Origin: Cavenderia fasciculata | Lineage: Eukaryota; Evosea; Eumycetozoa; Acytosteliales; Cavenderiaceae | Reading direction: 5' to 3' | DNA: 64,000 bases | NCBI RefSeq assembly: GCF_000203815.1 | Contig: NW_004457718.1 | Coordinates: forward strand, 434,001-498,000 | Shown here: piece after piece, positions 13,001-25,800 of the stretch | Layout: every line of letters starts with the position of its first letter | How positions within the stretch are numbered: position 1 is the stretch's first letter | Position numbers and translations under genes: made by a program | Notes under the pieces: generated by a model | Seen by the model: only the letters and a program-made list of their open reading frames with translations | What the model was told of the DNA's origin: nothing | Databases searched by the model: none

Positions 13001-16000
13001 AACAACCACTCAAATCATCGTCGTCGAGTTCCATCACCAACTCGAGCTCGACCGTTACATTTGGTAAAAAGAGTTCGGTTGGTTCACCGACTTCGAGCAA
13101 TGGTGGTATGGGAGAAAACAAAGATGATTTGATCGAACACAGAGACGAGATGATTAAATGCTCCAATGGATACATCTATGTCAACGAGTTGATCAAAGTG
13201 TTGTGCAAGTACTTTGAGTTGCTGTCGCCAACCACCATTGACAAGTGGGAGAGTGAAGCACTCATGTGGATCAAAAACTACAAAGACCCGAGAATATCGA
13301 TCAAGGCGTGTCAGACGTACCGCTCCATCATCCACTGTCAACAACAGTTGCCTGACCATTTGCGAGACTTGTCCAAGTCACAAACACTCAAACGTCAGAA
13401 AACACGTTGGGCATCGTCGGTCGAACTACTCGCCGTCCTCTTGCAAGAATGGAGTGAAGATTTGGAGAATAGTATGAATAGTATTATCAAGATTCAACAA
13501 CAGCAACAGCAACAACAACAACAACAACAACAGAGTAATAGAACACTACTCTATGAACAAGGTATAGCAACTTTTAGTCGGACATTGTGCATAGAGATAT
13601 TGTTGGCGATGCGACAGATTGTAGAAAGCAAGAATCTCGATGAACATTCGATATCTTTGATCTTTTGGAGTTCGATTTCATTCTTGGCAACTAGTAATCC
13701 ATTCTACGAACCATTGTATAATACAGCGTTGGATATTGTTCGTTTGATTATTATCGAACTTAAGATATTCAGCTCGGACCCACTCGTCATGATGCCGTCC
13801 ATCTCGGATCTATTGCACAAGCAGGCGACCGAGGTGGTGACTATACCACGTGGCATACAGTATCATCTGTTCAAGGGTATATTGAAACCAGGCACCGAAG
13901 AGTTGGCAGGTGAGTTGTTGGTCGAGTTTTACGGGTTGACTGACGACTCGCTGGTCGATCCACTTGGCGCACCACAACGATATTTACTACCATTGATTGC
14001 GCTGACTCCATGGCTACACAATAAGATTCTGAGTAGCAAGTCGTCCATCATCTACAAGGAGCAGCGTTTGGTAGCCGACAAGATTGCCAAAAAGTTGGCA
14101 GAAACTATGATGTTGATCGTAGAGGATGAAGAGAATGGAGAGGAGGATTTGGCCGGTCTCCCAATGCTCAAACTTTCCAAGGTGTTTATGCAATACTCTC
14201 AAGGATCGTTCAACTCTAATCCAGACGAGTTTTTGGTGCAAGTGACATCACTCATTTGCAAACTATGTCTACCTGATTTTGCCAACGAGTGTGCCGATCT
14301 CATTGGCAATATGCTCGATAATACAGCTCAGCTATCTACATCGATTCTCAAGATGACCAACATGCTGCTCAAGGAAGCACCCGCCGGAGTCATCCCTCTG
14401 TTCAAGAATATCGTGCGTGTCGCATGCGAGTATGGGTCGTCGTCACCCGTTGCCGGCGATCTCATCCACATTGTATCATCAACCATGAAGAACAACACAG
14501 TTGCACCGTCTTCACTCCCTCCATACCTCCCACCCGTCGAAAAGGCACCTCCCGAGACCATCAAGGCTGTGCTCGGTCCCAAGTCGGGTGGCAAGGACGG
14601 ACAGAGCGAGCTCGCGCACAAGCGTCCCCGTAACGGGCACCGTCGCAACAAGTCGGCCATCACAGACCACCCATCACTCAAGGAAAAGGCAATCAACGAA
14701 AAGAAGATGCAGCCACTTTCACCTCCAAAATTCTCAAATGTATTTAATCAACAACAACAACCTCAACAACAACCTCTTCAACCTCAACAACAAACTCAGG
14801 TTCAAGTACCACATATTACAACCAAACCATCTCAATCATCTCAACCTCAACCACAACCATCTCCACAACAACCACAAAAATCAGGGTCAAATCAATTATT
14901 GCATCCTGGTGCAAATACACCTGGTAAACCATCTTCAGTGTCTTCGACATCGTCGCCATTGCAAACAGCGGATTCTGAAGACTATGAATTTGAATTTGGT
15001 GATGACGAGATGATCAATGATATTATTGATCACGATCCATTGACCGTTTCGATGATGCAAAAGGCTTGGAGAAACTCAGACGAATACAATGTCTACTTGG
15101 ACATGGAAGAGAATGATTTTGAGGGCATTGACGAGCTCAAAGAAGGATTGGAAGGTCTCGACACGGGTGCACTCCTCTCTAAACTCGGTCCAACTGCCTC
15201 TATGATGCAAATCAACGTTCCCAAGAATTTGATTCAAAAGCATGCTCCTCAATCCAAACCTGCAGCACCTCAACAATCACAACAATTGAGACCACCCCAC
15301 CAACAGCAACAACAACCATCGACCACCACTACTCAACAACAACAACAACAACAACACGCTCCAACTCATATTGTTTCTCATACTGAAACTCATACTCATA
15401 TTCAAAAGACACCAGTTACAAGCAGTGTAGTACAAAACATCAAGACGGGAGTAGCCATCTCAAGAAGTTCAAGTGATTTGGATAGTCTTCGTGAATTACT
15501 TCATAGCAAGGATGGAAAGAGAGGTAGTGTGACATTGGCAGACTCATTCCAAATCGATCAGTTATTATCACACCTCGATTCACTTGATCTCAACAGACTC
15601 GATGCAACTTTGGAAGACATGTCAAACGATTCACCGTCCAACTCATTCTTGAGCTTTTCAACAACCACTGGTCCACAAACTCCACAGACTCAAGTTGCGC
15701 CTGCACCACAACATACTGGAGTACAAGCAGTTTTGGCTGATGCCAAAAAACGTAGATCATTCCTCGACTTTTTGAAAAAGAATCATTACCAAAAGAGTGT
15801 CAACGATGTATGCTTTGTCGAAGTGGTCAATGATTTCCGTGCCGAAGGTGGTGGTGATGAAGACATTGGAGGCGACGGTCTCCTCTATCTGATGCGTCAT
15901 ATTGTCGAAGGGTTTGTCGTTGAGAGTGCTCGCCACCAAATCTCCATCACCGATTCAGCTCGTACCAACATTATCAACTCGTACCAGGAATCCATCGATC

Positions 16001-16101
16001 AAGGTCACTGTGTCAACACTAAAATGTTTGATGAAGCTCTATCAACCATCACCAAAGAACTAGAGTCTAGTGTATTGGACCAATTTAAATCAATTAATTA
16101 A
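7076..16101 (+). CDS. Furry / Tao3 / Mor2 / PAG1-type cell-morphogenesis scaffold
   Basis: Four exons join in frame: 7076-8148, 8220-9354, 9439-9537 and 9610-16101, giving about 2932 residues, the usual size of the family (Tao3 and Mor2 are 2200-2400, animal Fry about 3000). The N-terminal third carries the Furry N-terminal signature (FSFDSFLHQISPSIYQSDAK; LRDIAFYYFKPLTPRSLNQQ). The central block beginning NPELLELFKETIRCVTFVP aligns with animal Fry, including LHEEEEIATAASHAIQVIM and GLVHLCSPNPQTRIIALQLI. Armadillo/HEAT-like helices continue to about 14700, followed by low-complexity Gln/Pro stretches (a Gln run near 13495-13531 and others near 14750-14880 and 15300-15355) and a conserved tail. 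Furry proteins scaffold NDR/LATS kinases with Mob cofactors and control cell polarity and cytoskeleton. The last exon is a 6.5-kb intronless frame with notably GC-rich codons. Confidence 0.93.
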
Positions 16102-16317
16102 TCATCATTTTAATTAAAACAAATTATTATATTATATATTAACCAAAACAAACAAATTTGTTATTTATTATTTATTTATTATTATTTAAAAAATAGAGAG
16201 ATATTTAATATAAATTAACACTTTTTGTCAATATTGATATTTTTGCACACATATATATATTTGATTATTTGTATTGTATTAACATGTTGTACAGTACTAC
16301 TATTGTTGTTAATAATA

Positions 16318-19300
16318 ATGGATCAATTACTTTATACATTATGTGATCAGAAAGAAGATAAAATAATATTGAAAGCAGCCAAACAAGCTTTGAAACTAGC
16401 TCATAAACAACAACCAAGTCAATTGGTTCAAGAATTATTAAACTCTTTAACAATCAAACAACAAGATGAAAGAGTATGTAATATAGTTGATTGTGTGTAC
16501 AACTATTACAGCTAACGAACTTATATATAATGTACATTTTACAATTACTTTATAAACGTAGATTAAATCAAAAGCATTACAGTTATTAAAACCTCTAGTT
16601 TCACCTTTGAAACCAACTTGGCAAAAGATAACAGTAGATGTAAAGAATCAACTTAAAACCAATCTAATATCAATCTATTTTGAAGAAAAATCAATTGCTA
16701 ATAGATATAAATTGGTTGGTCTCATGGGTTTGATTGCATCTGATTTAATTCCAAAAGGTAACAACACAAACAACACATAAATCAATAATAATAATAAATA
16801 TTAATCTAACTCTCTTTTTATTCTTAAAATAGGACAATGGAATGAATTCAAATCATTATCTATAGAATCAATTAAATCAAATAACAATAATAATAATAAT
16901 AATGAATTAAATAGAGAATTGGGTGTATTGGTAATGGAACAACTTGCAAAGTTGGTTGGTGGCCAAACAGCTGCAAATATAAAATTGTACAGTCAATCAT
17001 TGGAGAATGGGTTAAGAGAAACTAGTGAATTGGTTAGATTAGCGTCGATCAAAGCTACTCTATCATTACTCGGGTTGGATAATATCGAGTGTTACAATCA
17101 ATTCAAGATATCGGTCATTCCATTGATGTTTGGTGTTGTCGCTGCATCGGTACCATCCAGTAGAAGTCTGGAGAGTACACTAAAAGAGGTTGTTCATCCT
17201 CTTGAAGAATTGGTTGAAGAGAGGTGTCCTAAACTACTCAAAGATCACAACATTGCTCTAGTCGAATGTTTTATCAGAGTGTTGACACTGTCAACCGATG
17301 ATTTATTGAAATACCAAGCAACATACATTCTCACACTATCAATAGAATCATCACCAACCATATGGGAAACCAACCCAACCTATATACAATCATGGGTTCA
17401 AGTACTAATTAAATGGTGTTCAACAGAGGAGAAGGAGGATAGTGAAACCAATCTACAAATTTGGGAACAAAATACAAGTTCTGGTAAAAACCATCAAAAT
17501 ATAGCTAGACTTTCATTTGACAATATTGTAAAGTCACTCCCAAGTACAATACCTAGTTTTATTCAAATAATCAACCAATTATTCAAATCCCAAGATGACA
17601 AGGATAAGAAGGCATCTTTAATTTGTTTATCATCTATTTCAAAATATTTGAAAGAAGAAAAAAAAGAAGATATTGAATCTTTATTAAAGTATGTTAAATT
17701 ATATATATTAATATTAATCAATATCAAATTATTAATAATAACTACCATTTTTAAAATTAAAGATTAATAGTTGAAGGAATATCTAATATAAATCCAATGG
17801 TTAGATATGAATCATTTAAATGTTTGACTAGTTTTTCGATACATCTAAAAGATAAACTGGTATCAAATATTAAATTATTTGAATCACCAGTTGCTTTGGG
17901 TCTTGCTGATAAATACCCACTCATTGCAGGTGCTGCTTGTGATTTTATTTATGTATTATTGGATAATAATGATGAACAAGAAGAAGAAGAAGAAGAAGAA
18001 GAAGAAGAAGAAGAATACCTCGAACAATTAAGAAAATCAATTCCATGGAATTGGTCAAATGTATTAAAATTGGTATCACGTCACTTTGAATCATCGGATC
18101 CATCACTTGTCAAATGTGCATTATTATCTTTTTCATCAATTGTTGAAATCATTGGTAAAAAATTTGAACCAGTAAGCAAATCAAAAAAAAAAAAGAAAGA
18201 AAGAAATAATATAAAGTAATATAATTAATTATTATTCTATTTTTTTATATATTTCTTTTAGTTTTATGAAACATATAGTTTATTATTATTTTCAATAATT
18301 GAAAAGAATAATGATCATTCTATAATGGATCAAAAAGACATTTGTTATACTGCTATTCTAGCAGTGAGTAGAATGGCCGTTCATAGTTTAGCATCTAAAA
18401 AGTCATGTATAAGGGATTTTGATAGAATTTTATCCAACCCATCTGTATTGAACTACAAAACAATACCAGATGGAAGAGACCCCTTTATGGAAGACCTTTT
18501 AAATGCAACTATCAATTTTTGTAAATGTCTTGGAAAGGATTTCAGCAAATTCCTTGTCAAATTTCAAGGAGTCATAATTTTCATTCTTCAAACCAAAGAT
18601 TCTAAAATAATAGTTGGTAGTGATGATGATGATGATGATAGTGATAGTGATGATGATTATGATGGTGATAATGATAAATTGCCAAATATCAATCCAATAC
18701 TATTAGAGAACAAGACATTGGCATTGGAATTAATGTGTGAATGTGTTGATAGTATGCAAGAAGGTCTATTTCCAGGACATTATGGATACTTTGAACAGAC
18801 TGCATTGAAATTGGTCAATCATCCATTCTATTCACCTATTAGAGTGGAGGCGTCTCGATTATTGGCAAAACTATTCAATTTGCATGTCATTATTGCAAAC
18901 AAATTTAATGATAAAACAAGGGCCGATAAGAATTTCAAGAGATACTTGAAATCTTGTCTAAGAGCCAACCCCATCTACGATGAACCTGAATCTATCGTTG
19001 CCAACTTTGATTGTGTAGCCGATATGATTGCTTGTTTGGGTCATGGTCGTATGACTCATCAACAAGTTGACTTGTGTTACAATACTTTTTCTTCAACTGT
19101 CCATATGTTGGAAACCATTAAAAGAATTAATTTGGGCAAACATGGCGATGACAAAGAGGATGATGAAGAAATGGTGGATGAAGATATGGAAGATGAAGAT
19201 GAAGAAGAAGATAATGTTATTAGTAGTGGTCTAAAGATGATATCAAATATACTTGTTTTCAATGGTGACGAGACCGCCCATATCGGAGCATTTTTCCTTC

Positions 19301-19944
19301 CAAATATAATTAAATGGAATTGGATTAAAAAGGATTCGATTAAAGGTGATATCATTGATATGCTATCAAAATATTCCCAATTTGGAGAAAGAAATACTGG
19401 TGCGTTTATAAAAGATTTCATTCCAATATTGGTTGATCATCTTTTGGTAGATGATAGACAAATTAGAAAAAATGCAGCAAATGCCATTGGTTTTATAGCA
19501 CAAAGTACAAAAGAGCAGTTTGCACCAGCTGAGTACGCAGTCGATGCACTCCAAAAACTCAACAAACTCATTCAAGATCAAGAAATAACAGAGGTTTCAG
19601 ATGTAGCAGTATCTGCAATTGGAAAACTCATTCTCTATATTCCACAATTAAAACCTCATGCCAATAGAGTCATTCCAATATGGTTGTCTAAACTTCCATT
19701 GCACTATAGTGAAGAGGTCTCGACCTCAATTCATACTCTTTTAGAATTATTAAAGGTGTACCCAGATATCACCCTAGGAGCCAATCTCGTTCATGTTGGC
19801 CATATACATAACTTGTTGTTGTCTGTTCCACGTGAGACCTATAGGTTCATCAAAAATCTAATTCAAAAAACAACTACTTGGAAAACTCTTTCACAATCTT
19901 TAAAAGATGATTTTAAAAAGAATTGTCCTAACTTTCAATTATAA
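16318..19944 (+). CDS. Importin-5 / karyopherin beta-3-like nuclear import receptor
   Basis: Five exons join with consistent phase: 16318-16473, 16562-16757, 16833-17688, 17763-18171 and 18262-19944. The product is about 1099 residues, essentially the length of IPO5 and Pse1/Kap121. HEAT-repeat helices run throughout. The C-terminal third is diagnostic: LALELMCECVDSMQEGLFPG, HPFYSPIRVEASRLLAKLF, and IRKNAANAIGFIAQ match the corresponding IPO5 segments, and the protein ends ... IPIWLSKLPLHYSEEVST and a final helix. Acidic runs (Glu near 17980-18015, Asp near 18623-18650 and 19150-19215) fit the acidic loop used in cargo release. Members carry ribosomal proteins, histones and others through the nuclear pore under RanGTP control. 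I place the start at 16318; an upstream in-frame ATG would add a hydrophobic leader not expected in an importin. Confidence 0.92.
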
Positions 19945-20326
19945 TCATTGGAAGCAATAAGAGTATTGTAGTAATAAATCTTTTTCTTAACCAAAGGGTA
20001 TTCAAATTTCTAATTGAAAAGAAATTAATCAATGCCAACACTTTTAAAGGACAATTCAACCCCATCTTTTACTTTGTCATGCTGGTTTAGAGAGTGTTGG
20101 ATGGCTTTATGAAAATGTTTAACTTGATTGTCATCATCGATCCTTTGAAAAGATATCTAAACTAAGCAACATTTATACAATTAAATTGTACTATTATTAC
20201 AGATCAATAAAAGAATATAGATATAAATTAATATATCAATTTAAACTTAATATTTATTTTCAAATTAAATCTTCATAATATTATGATAGCTATGATTGGA
20301 CAAGAATTATGAAATAATAATGTCGA
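19945..20326. other. Intergenic region with a decayed gene scrap
   Basis: Mostly AT-rich spacer. About 20080-20140 resembles 25720-25780: both contain a block reading GGCTTTATGAAAATG followed by AACTTGATTGTCATCATC, with WLYENV in one frame. About 20205-20290 (AAAGAATATAGATATAAATT, then CTTCATAATATTATGAT) resembles 26750-26830. These are short relics of sequence shared with the pseudogene block around 25.7-26.9 kb. Confidence 0.6.
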
Positions 20327-21136
20327 TCAACATAAATAAACTTTTGATATTTTTTTGATTGGGGTACGACAAATTGGACACGATTTTAGTCTACCAGTGT
20401 TGTGACAATTGGAACAACTAACAAGATGACGACACGGTTTGATAAATACATCGGTGACATTGGTAAAACAGATACTGCACTTGTTTTTTTTGTTTTGTGG
20501 ATGCCCAATTGGTTGCATGGTGCCCGATGGAAAAGCAAGATCTTGAATCTCTTTGACATCGTCGACCGATAAATTTTTCATGGCCATTGTTGCAATTGAT
20601 TTTAATTGTGTCTTTAAATCTGCATTCTCTTTATCGAATATACCGTTCTCTTGAATGTCTTGCAACTCGCCTTCCAGTTCCTCGTTTATATCTTTCAAGA
20701 CATCGTTTTCCTTTTCCAACTCTTGTATTCTCGACTCTTTTTCTTTGTTCTCCTCTCTTTGTTCCCTTAATGCTCCCTTTTGTCGAGTAATTGTTTTCTC
20801 TAATCGATAAATTTGGTCTTGTAGTAATTCCAATTGTTGGTTATGTTCAAATTTCAATAGATCCAATTTCTCTTGGAGATGTTGATTCGTTTCCCCTTTT
20901 ATATTCTTGTACATTTTCTGTTGTTGTTGTAGAGGTTGTTGGTGTAGTTGGTATCTTCTTGTTGTTGTTGTTGTTGTTGTGTTAGAGGTTGTTGTTGTTC
21001 CCTCATCTCTTGGTGATGGAAGTATTGTCTCTTTTACTAAAAATGGTTGAAACTAATGAATAAATCATAAATTGTTAATATATTGTTTTAAAAATAAAAT
21101 AAAATAAAAAAAAAGGTTTTCTCTTACATTGAACAT
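20327..21136 (-). CDS. Coiled-coil protein with C-terminal RING finger
   Basis: The core reading frame starts at an ATG at 20914. An upstream extension fits splicing rules: a 9-nt first exon (21136-21128, ATG TTC AAT), a GTAAGA...TTAG intron, then exon 21052-20327, giving about 244 residues. A long charged coiled coil (residues about 50-150, e.g. RLEKTITRQKGALREQREEN) leads to a C3HC4 RING at about residues 195-231: CSIC, PCRH, CSNC and CPIC with spacing C-x2-C-x11-C-x-H-x3-C-x2-C-x8-C-x2-C, the compact C-terminal form seen in IAP/MGRN-type E3 ligases. A ubiquitin-ligase role is therefore likely; substrates are unknown. The start is uncertain because the Thr/Gln-rich leader reads as a poly-Gln run in another frame. 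Confidence 0.8.
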
Positions 21137-21372
21137 GATTATTTATCTATCTATCTTATATATATATAACTAACTATTACCATTATTGTATAAATTACCA
21201 AATCCATCAATAATTGATCGATCCATGTGTTTAAAAAAAAAAAAAAAACTTTTAAAATGTGTGTGTGGGGGTTGATTGACCGCTCAACCCGATCCATGGT
21301 TACGGTGGTGATGGTGTGATCGATTATATGAATCATGTTTCCTAATTGGGTATTCCCATATAGATTGGATCA

Positions 21373-23590
21373 CTATATGGCTACTTCTTTTTGATTGAAT
21401 TTAGTCTGGACATAATCCAAAAATTCATAGTACCCATTGACACTATAAAAATTAATGACACGATTGTAAATGTCTGGATCATACAAATTGACAAGTTTGT
21501 GTTCCACGATATACTCAAAAGTAAGGTTAAACTTTTGATTATCATTCCAACCTAAAAGAGCTTCAGCCGTACACCCCTCTGTTCGATTCTCATGAAGCCA
21601 TTTGACCATTTCAAAATGTGAATTACGTGCTGCACATGTCATAGCTCTAACAGTACATCCTTCTGTACGATTCTCATGTAAGAACTAAAGTAATAAATAA
21701 ATAAATAAATTTGATTGATTGATTGTTTTTCTTTTTTTTTTTTTTTGACATACTTTAACCAAATCTAGATTTCCCTTTTCAGCGGCAGTATCCATCGCTG
21801 ATGTACCACAAACCTCTGTACGATTGTAATGAAGGAATTTAACGATATCTATATTATTACTAATGACGGCGTGATTCAATATACCTGCATTCCACAAACT
21901 GTCCGACACTGGAAACTGCTGATGAAAATATTCGATCATGTCTAATCGACCATTCATTGCGGCTCTTTGAACAGCCTCTCTTGTAATACCCATCTTAAAG
22001 TTTTCATTTATGTATTTGATGATCTCTAGATTTGCAGATAAAGACATAAGATTTCTATCAATTGCATCTATAGTACATCCTTCTGTTCTATTTTCTCGTA
22101 AAAACTAAATAAACAATCAAAAAAAAGTAAGTATTATTAATTAATTAATTAATTAATTAATTTCTTTTTCTTTTTCTTTTTCTTCTTTACCTTTAAAACA
22201 TTTAAATGAATATTTGAATCTCTAACATGTATTCTATCAACTGCATTTGTAGTACAACCTTCGGTTCGATTGAAATGGAGGAATTTTAAGATATCCAAAG
22301 CCCCCACGTTAGCCGCATAGTCCATTGCCTTTGAAGTGGCACCTTCAGTCCTACACTGATGCAGGAATTGTAGAATCTCTAATGACTTTGCGTAATCCAT
22401 TGCATGGTGGGTGCACCCCTCGGTTCTATTAAAATGTAACCATTTTACAACATCAAAGTGTCCCAACCGCGCAGCCCTTGTCATTGCATCTTTTGTACAT
22501 CCTTTAATACCATTCTCATGAAAGAACTATATATAAATATAAATATAAATATATAAATATAAATATATATCTCTCTATTTGTATTTGACATACCTTTATA
22601 ATATCTAATCTTCCAGTTGCGACAACTTCATTAAATGTACTTTTAGAGCAACCTTCAGTTCGATTAAAATAAAGAAACTATTGAAAATGAATATTAATGT
22701 TAATGATGTATGATTGTTTATTAACAATTAACATACATACCTTTACCACTTCCAAATGTCCACCTATTGCAGCCTTTGTCATTGCCCTTTCAGTACATCC
22801 CTGTGTACTATTTGCATGTAGAAACTAAATAAATCAAAAGAGTCAGTAATCTAGTACAATGTATTGAATTGAATTAAATTGAATTGTATTATATGATCTA
22901 TTTAAAACATACCATAACTACATCTAAATGACCATTTGAAGCAGCACCATCCAAAGCTCCTTTTGAACAACCAGCCGTACTATTTTGATAAAGATACTGA
23001 ACCATTTCCAAGTTACCTCTAAATGAAGCTAGGTCCATACAACTATATGTCCAGGATGAAGAGAGTTGTTTGAGAATATTCATGTTTCCAAGTTGTGCTA
23101 CTCGATTAGCTACTATTTTCAGATCGACACACACCGACGTAGTAGCCACATACTCTAATATCTCCATATTTCTAATACTCTCCAACTTGTACAAATAGTA
23201 TCTTGAACTTTTAATCCAATCGGCACTGTATGTATAATCGTATCGAGTCCACTCTAACAAACGGTTGAATGTATCGATTGTAGCATTGGGATGTGCACAA
23301 TAACGAGTGATGACATCCATTCTTCTTGCAAACAATACATTGTCTCTTGGTGGTAGATAGTGTTTGATAAAGTCCCATGGCATTGCAAAACTTGATATCA
23401 TCACTAAACGTGATTGATTGATAATATCTCTTCCCTTGGTGTAAGTGATACCACTGTCATTGCTGTATCTCTCTTGTTCTGGTTTTGTCAATACTGCAAT
23501 ATAATCAAATATCAATCGTTTCAAATAGGTTGTTCTATATATTGTTAGGAATGTTGTTTTAGTTGTAGTAGTTGTAGTAGTTAAAGACAT
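21373..23590 (-). CDS. Short-repeat ankyrin-type protein with exon-per-repeat structure
   Basis: Six phase-0 exons on the minus strand: 23590-22913, 22824-22741, 22677-22594, 22526-22191, 22104-21754 and 21684-21373, about 614 residues. The first exon encodes a lineage-typical N-terminus (IYRTTYLKRLIFDYIAVL, then AMPWDFIKHYLPPRDN). The remainder is built of 28-residue ankyrin-like units, e.g. FLHANSTQGCTERAMTKAA... ending GHLEVVK. Exons 2 and 3 are exactly 84 nt (one unit each) and exon 4 is 336 nt (four units). Introns fall just before the Phe-Leu/Phe-Phe that opens a repeat. The N-terminus and repeats are paralogous to the gene at 37753-39304. Such proteins are abundant in dictyostelids, without assigned function; protein binding is the likely role. 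Confidence 0.85.
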
Positions 23591-23910
23591 TCTTCAAAAA
23601 TGTAAACTAAAATGAACTAAAGTATTTCGATGAATTGTATAATTAAGTAATATAGATGATGTTGTTGTTTGAGACAAAAGAGAGGGATATCTTGATAGTC
23701 TGTGTCTCACACATGCACTTTTATAAACAATCTTGTTTTTTTCTATATTTAATTTTTTATTTATTTTTGACAGGTCTTTTAATATCTTTCTATCCATCTC
23801 TATCTACACCTTAAAATGCTTCTTTATATTTGATCAAATAAACTTTTTGATGATATTTACTCTATCTATTTTTTTGGATCCATTTGTATATTTGTATAGA
23901 ATAAAGAATA
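23591..23910. other. Divergent intergenic spacer
   Basis: AT-rich spacer between the ankyrin-type gene on the minus strand and the pseudogene on the plus strand. It contains short T-rich tracts. No gene, RNA or repeat is recognisable. Confidence 0.5.
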
Positions 23911-25800
23911 ATGGATATACAACTATTTCAATCAATATTTATTGTAAATTCTTACACTCGTGTGATTATCAAACATGTACAACAAATCAATCGATTATTA
24001 ACAACATCATCATCATATGATCAATCAGCTGCAAATGCTGCTCCGGTGGGATACTACAAGTGGTATCAATTAAGTGATGATCCATTCAACTTGCAAGACA
24101 TGGATACTTTGATCAACTACAATCAACTATACTAGCACTAGAACAAAAGTATGAAAACTATAAATGGTTTAAAGATGATGATCATCAACAACAAGACATC
24201 AAAGAGAACCGTAAATGGATACCAAATTTAAAAGATATCATTGAATCTTTAGTCAAATATCCTTTGATATTAAAGAATCATGGTGATCTATTAAACAAAC
24301 CATATCAAGATAATCATCAGAGTATTACAAAGAAGAACCAATTCATTCAAGAGTTTATGTATAAAAGATATGGTTTGGACAACTTGAAAGAGTTTATGAA
24401 AGCGATAGTTTCATTCCTTTTCCTCGCTGGCGATTTAGATCTCATCGAATGGATAGATTCACTTTACAATGGCAACGTATTGCATTTGATGGTGAGATAC
24501 AAGTTTGATCTCTGTCAAACACCCTTTCAATCTTTCGATCAAGACTTGATGTTTTATTGTTTCAAAAAGTTTAATTCTGCATACAGAACTGCATATTGGC
24601 ACAAAGAATATTTAATTTTCTCCAAAGAATTTCTCACATATATCAGGGATAGAGAATGCACAACCCTTATCAACCAGTTATTTGACAAATATGATTTACA
24701 TGAAACAAACGCTGTGGCAATCATCAAGAAATGCATCAAAAGTAATCATCCTCGAGTCATCGAGATCATTCAATTCTATGCACAGAATGAACCTTATCAA
24801 AAGATTCTCTTTAAAGAATGCAAATTGGATATTTTGAATTTTCCAGATGCATTACCTATCGTTCAACACTTGGCTGAGAAATTCTCGGGTACTACCTCCG
24901 AGGATGAATCACTTTGTACTGAAGACTCAATGAAAAGTGCTATTGAAGATGGAGATGTAAATCTGGTAAGACATCATTTGGAACACACTTCATTGACAGT
25001 CGATATGGAGTTGGCAGCAGGGTCTGGAAACATTGAAATATTGGAGATGGGAAAGAATCTTGGTGGATCATGATGTCAAAAGAGTCTTTGAAATGTGTTA
25101 TCGAATCTGGACATTTGGAAGCATTTAAATGGATTATTACAAATTATCCATCATGATTACAAGAGATTGATATTGGTTCGTTGATATCAAATATAAAATG
25201 CGCTCCAGAGATGCTTGAATACTTTGTGTCAATATTTATGGCTTTAAAAATAGAGCTCGAATCAAGTTTGGTGACAAAAATTAATTTTAATCATTGGATG
25301 GAAATGGCAATCAACAATGAGAGATTAGATATGGTTGAATCGATTGATCAAATGGTCAATCTTTATGGATACTCTTTAAAACCAACACTATTATCACAAT
25401 TTTTCTATTTCGAACCAAAATCTAAATCAATTAAATCAATGATGATCATTGAATCATATTCATGTATCTCTTTAATCAAGGATACAAAAAGTATTTTGGA
25501 GAAACTATCAAAGAATATGAAGATGTATTTAGAGATTGTTTATTTTATGGATTATATGAACCTGCTAAAATAGTTTATGGTATCTTGACAGGTTGTGATC
25601 AAATAGCAGAACCAAATACTTTAACGAAAACATATATTGCAATGCAAAATGTAGCTACTATCAATTCCTTCTCCAACATTATTCAATCAAAGAGTTGCTA
25701 TCGATATATAATAGAATTGGATTTCAATACGTATGGCTTTATGAAAATGTTCAACTTGATTGTCATCATCAATCGAAAGTATTCAAGACACATGAAGAAC
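23911..25800 (+). pseudogene. Decayed ankyrin-like dictyostelid gene
   Basis: An ATG at 23911 opens a frame typical of dictyostelid ankyrin-like genes (IVNSYTRVIIKHVQQINRLL) but the coding signal moves between frames. The first frame ends at about 24135 while a second frame carries on (ALEQKYENYKWFKDDDHQQQ). That frame runs to 25073, and the signal then resumes in a further frame (SKESLKCVIESGHLEAFKWI) with a stop at about 25154 and another shift near 25470. Internal segments such as AGDLDLIEWIDSLYNG and SGHLEAFKWI look like degenerate ankyrin repeats. At least four lesions make it a pseudogene. Its 3' end runs directly into sequence of another family (next entry), so the locus is also chimeric. 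Confidence 0.7.

Noticed and set aside
16225-16317. In-frame upstream ATG of the importin gene giving a hydrophobic leader
   Set aside because: The leader is AT-rich simple sequence unlike any importin N-terminus; the ATG at 16318 fits the family.
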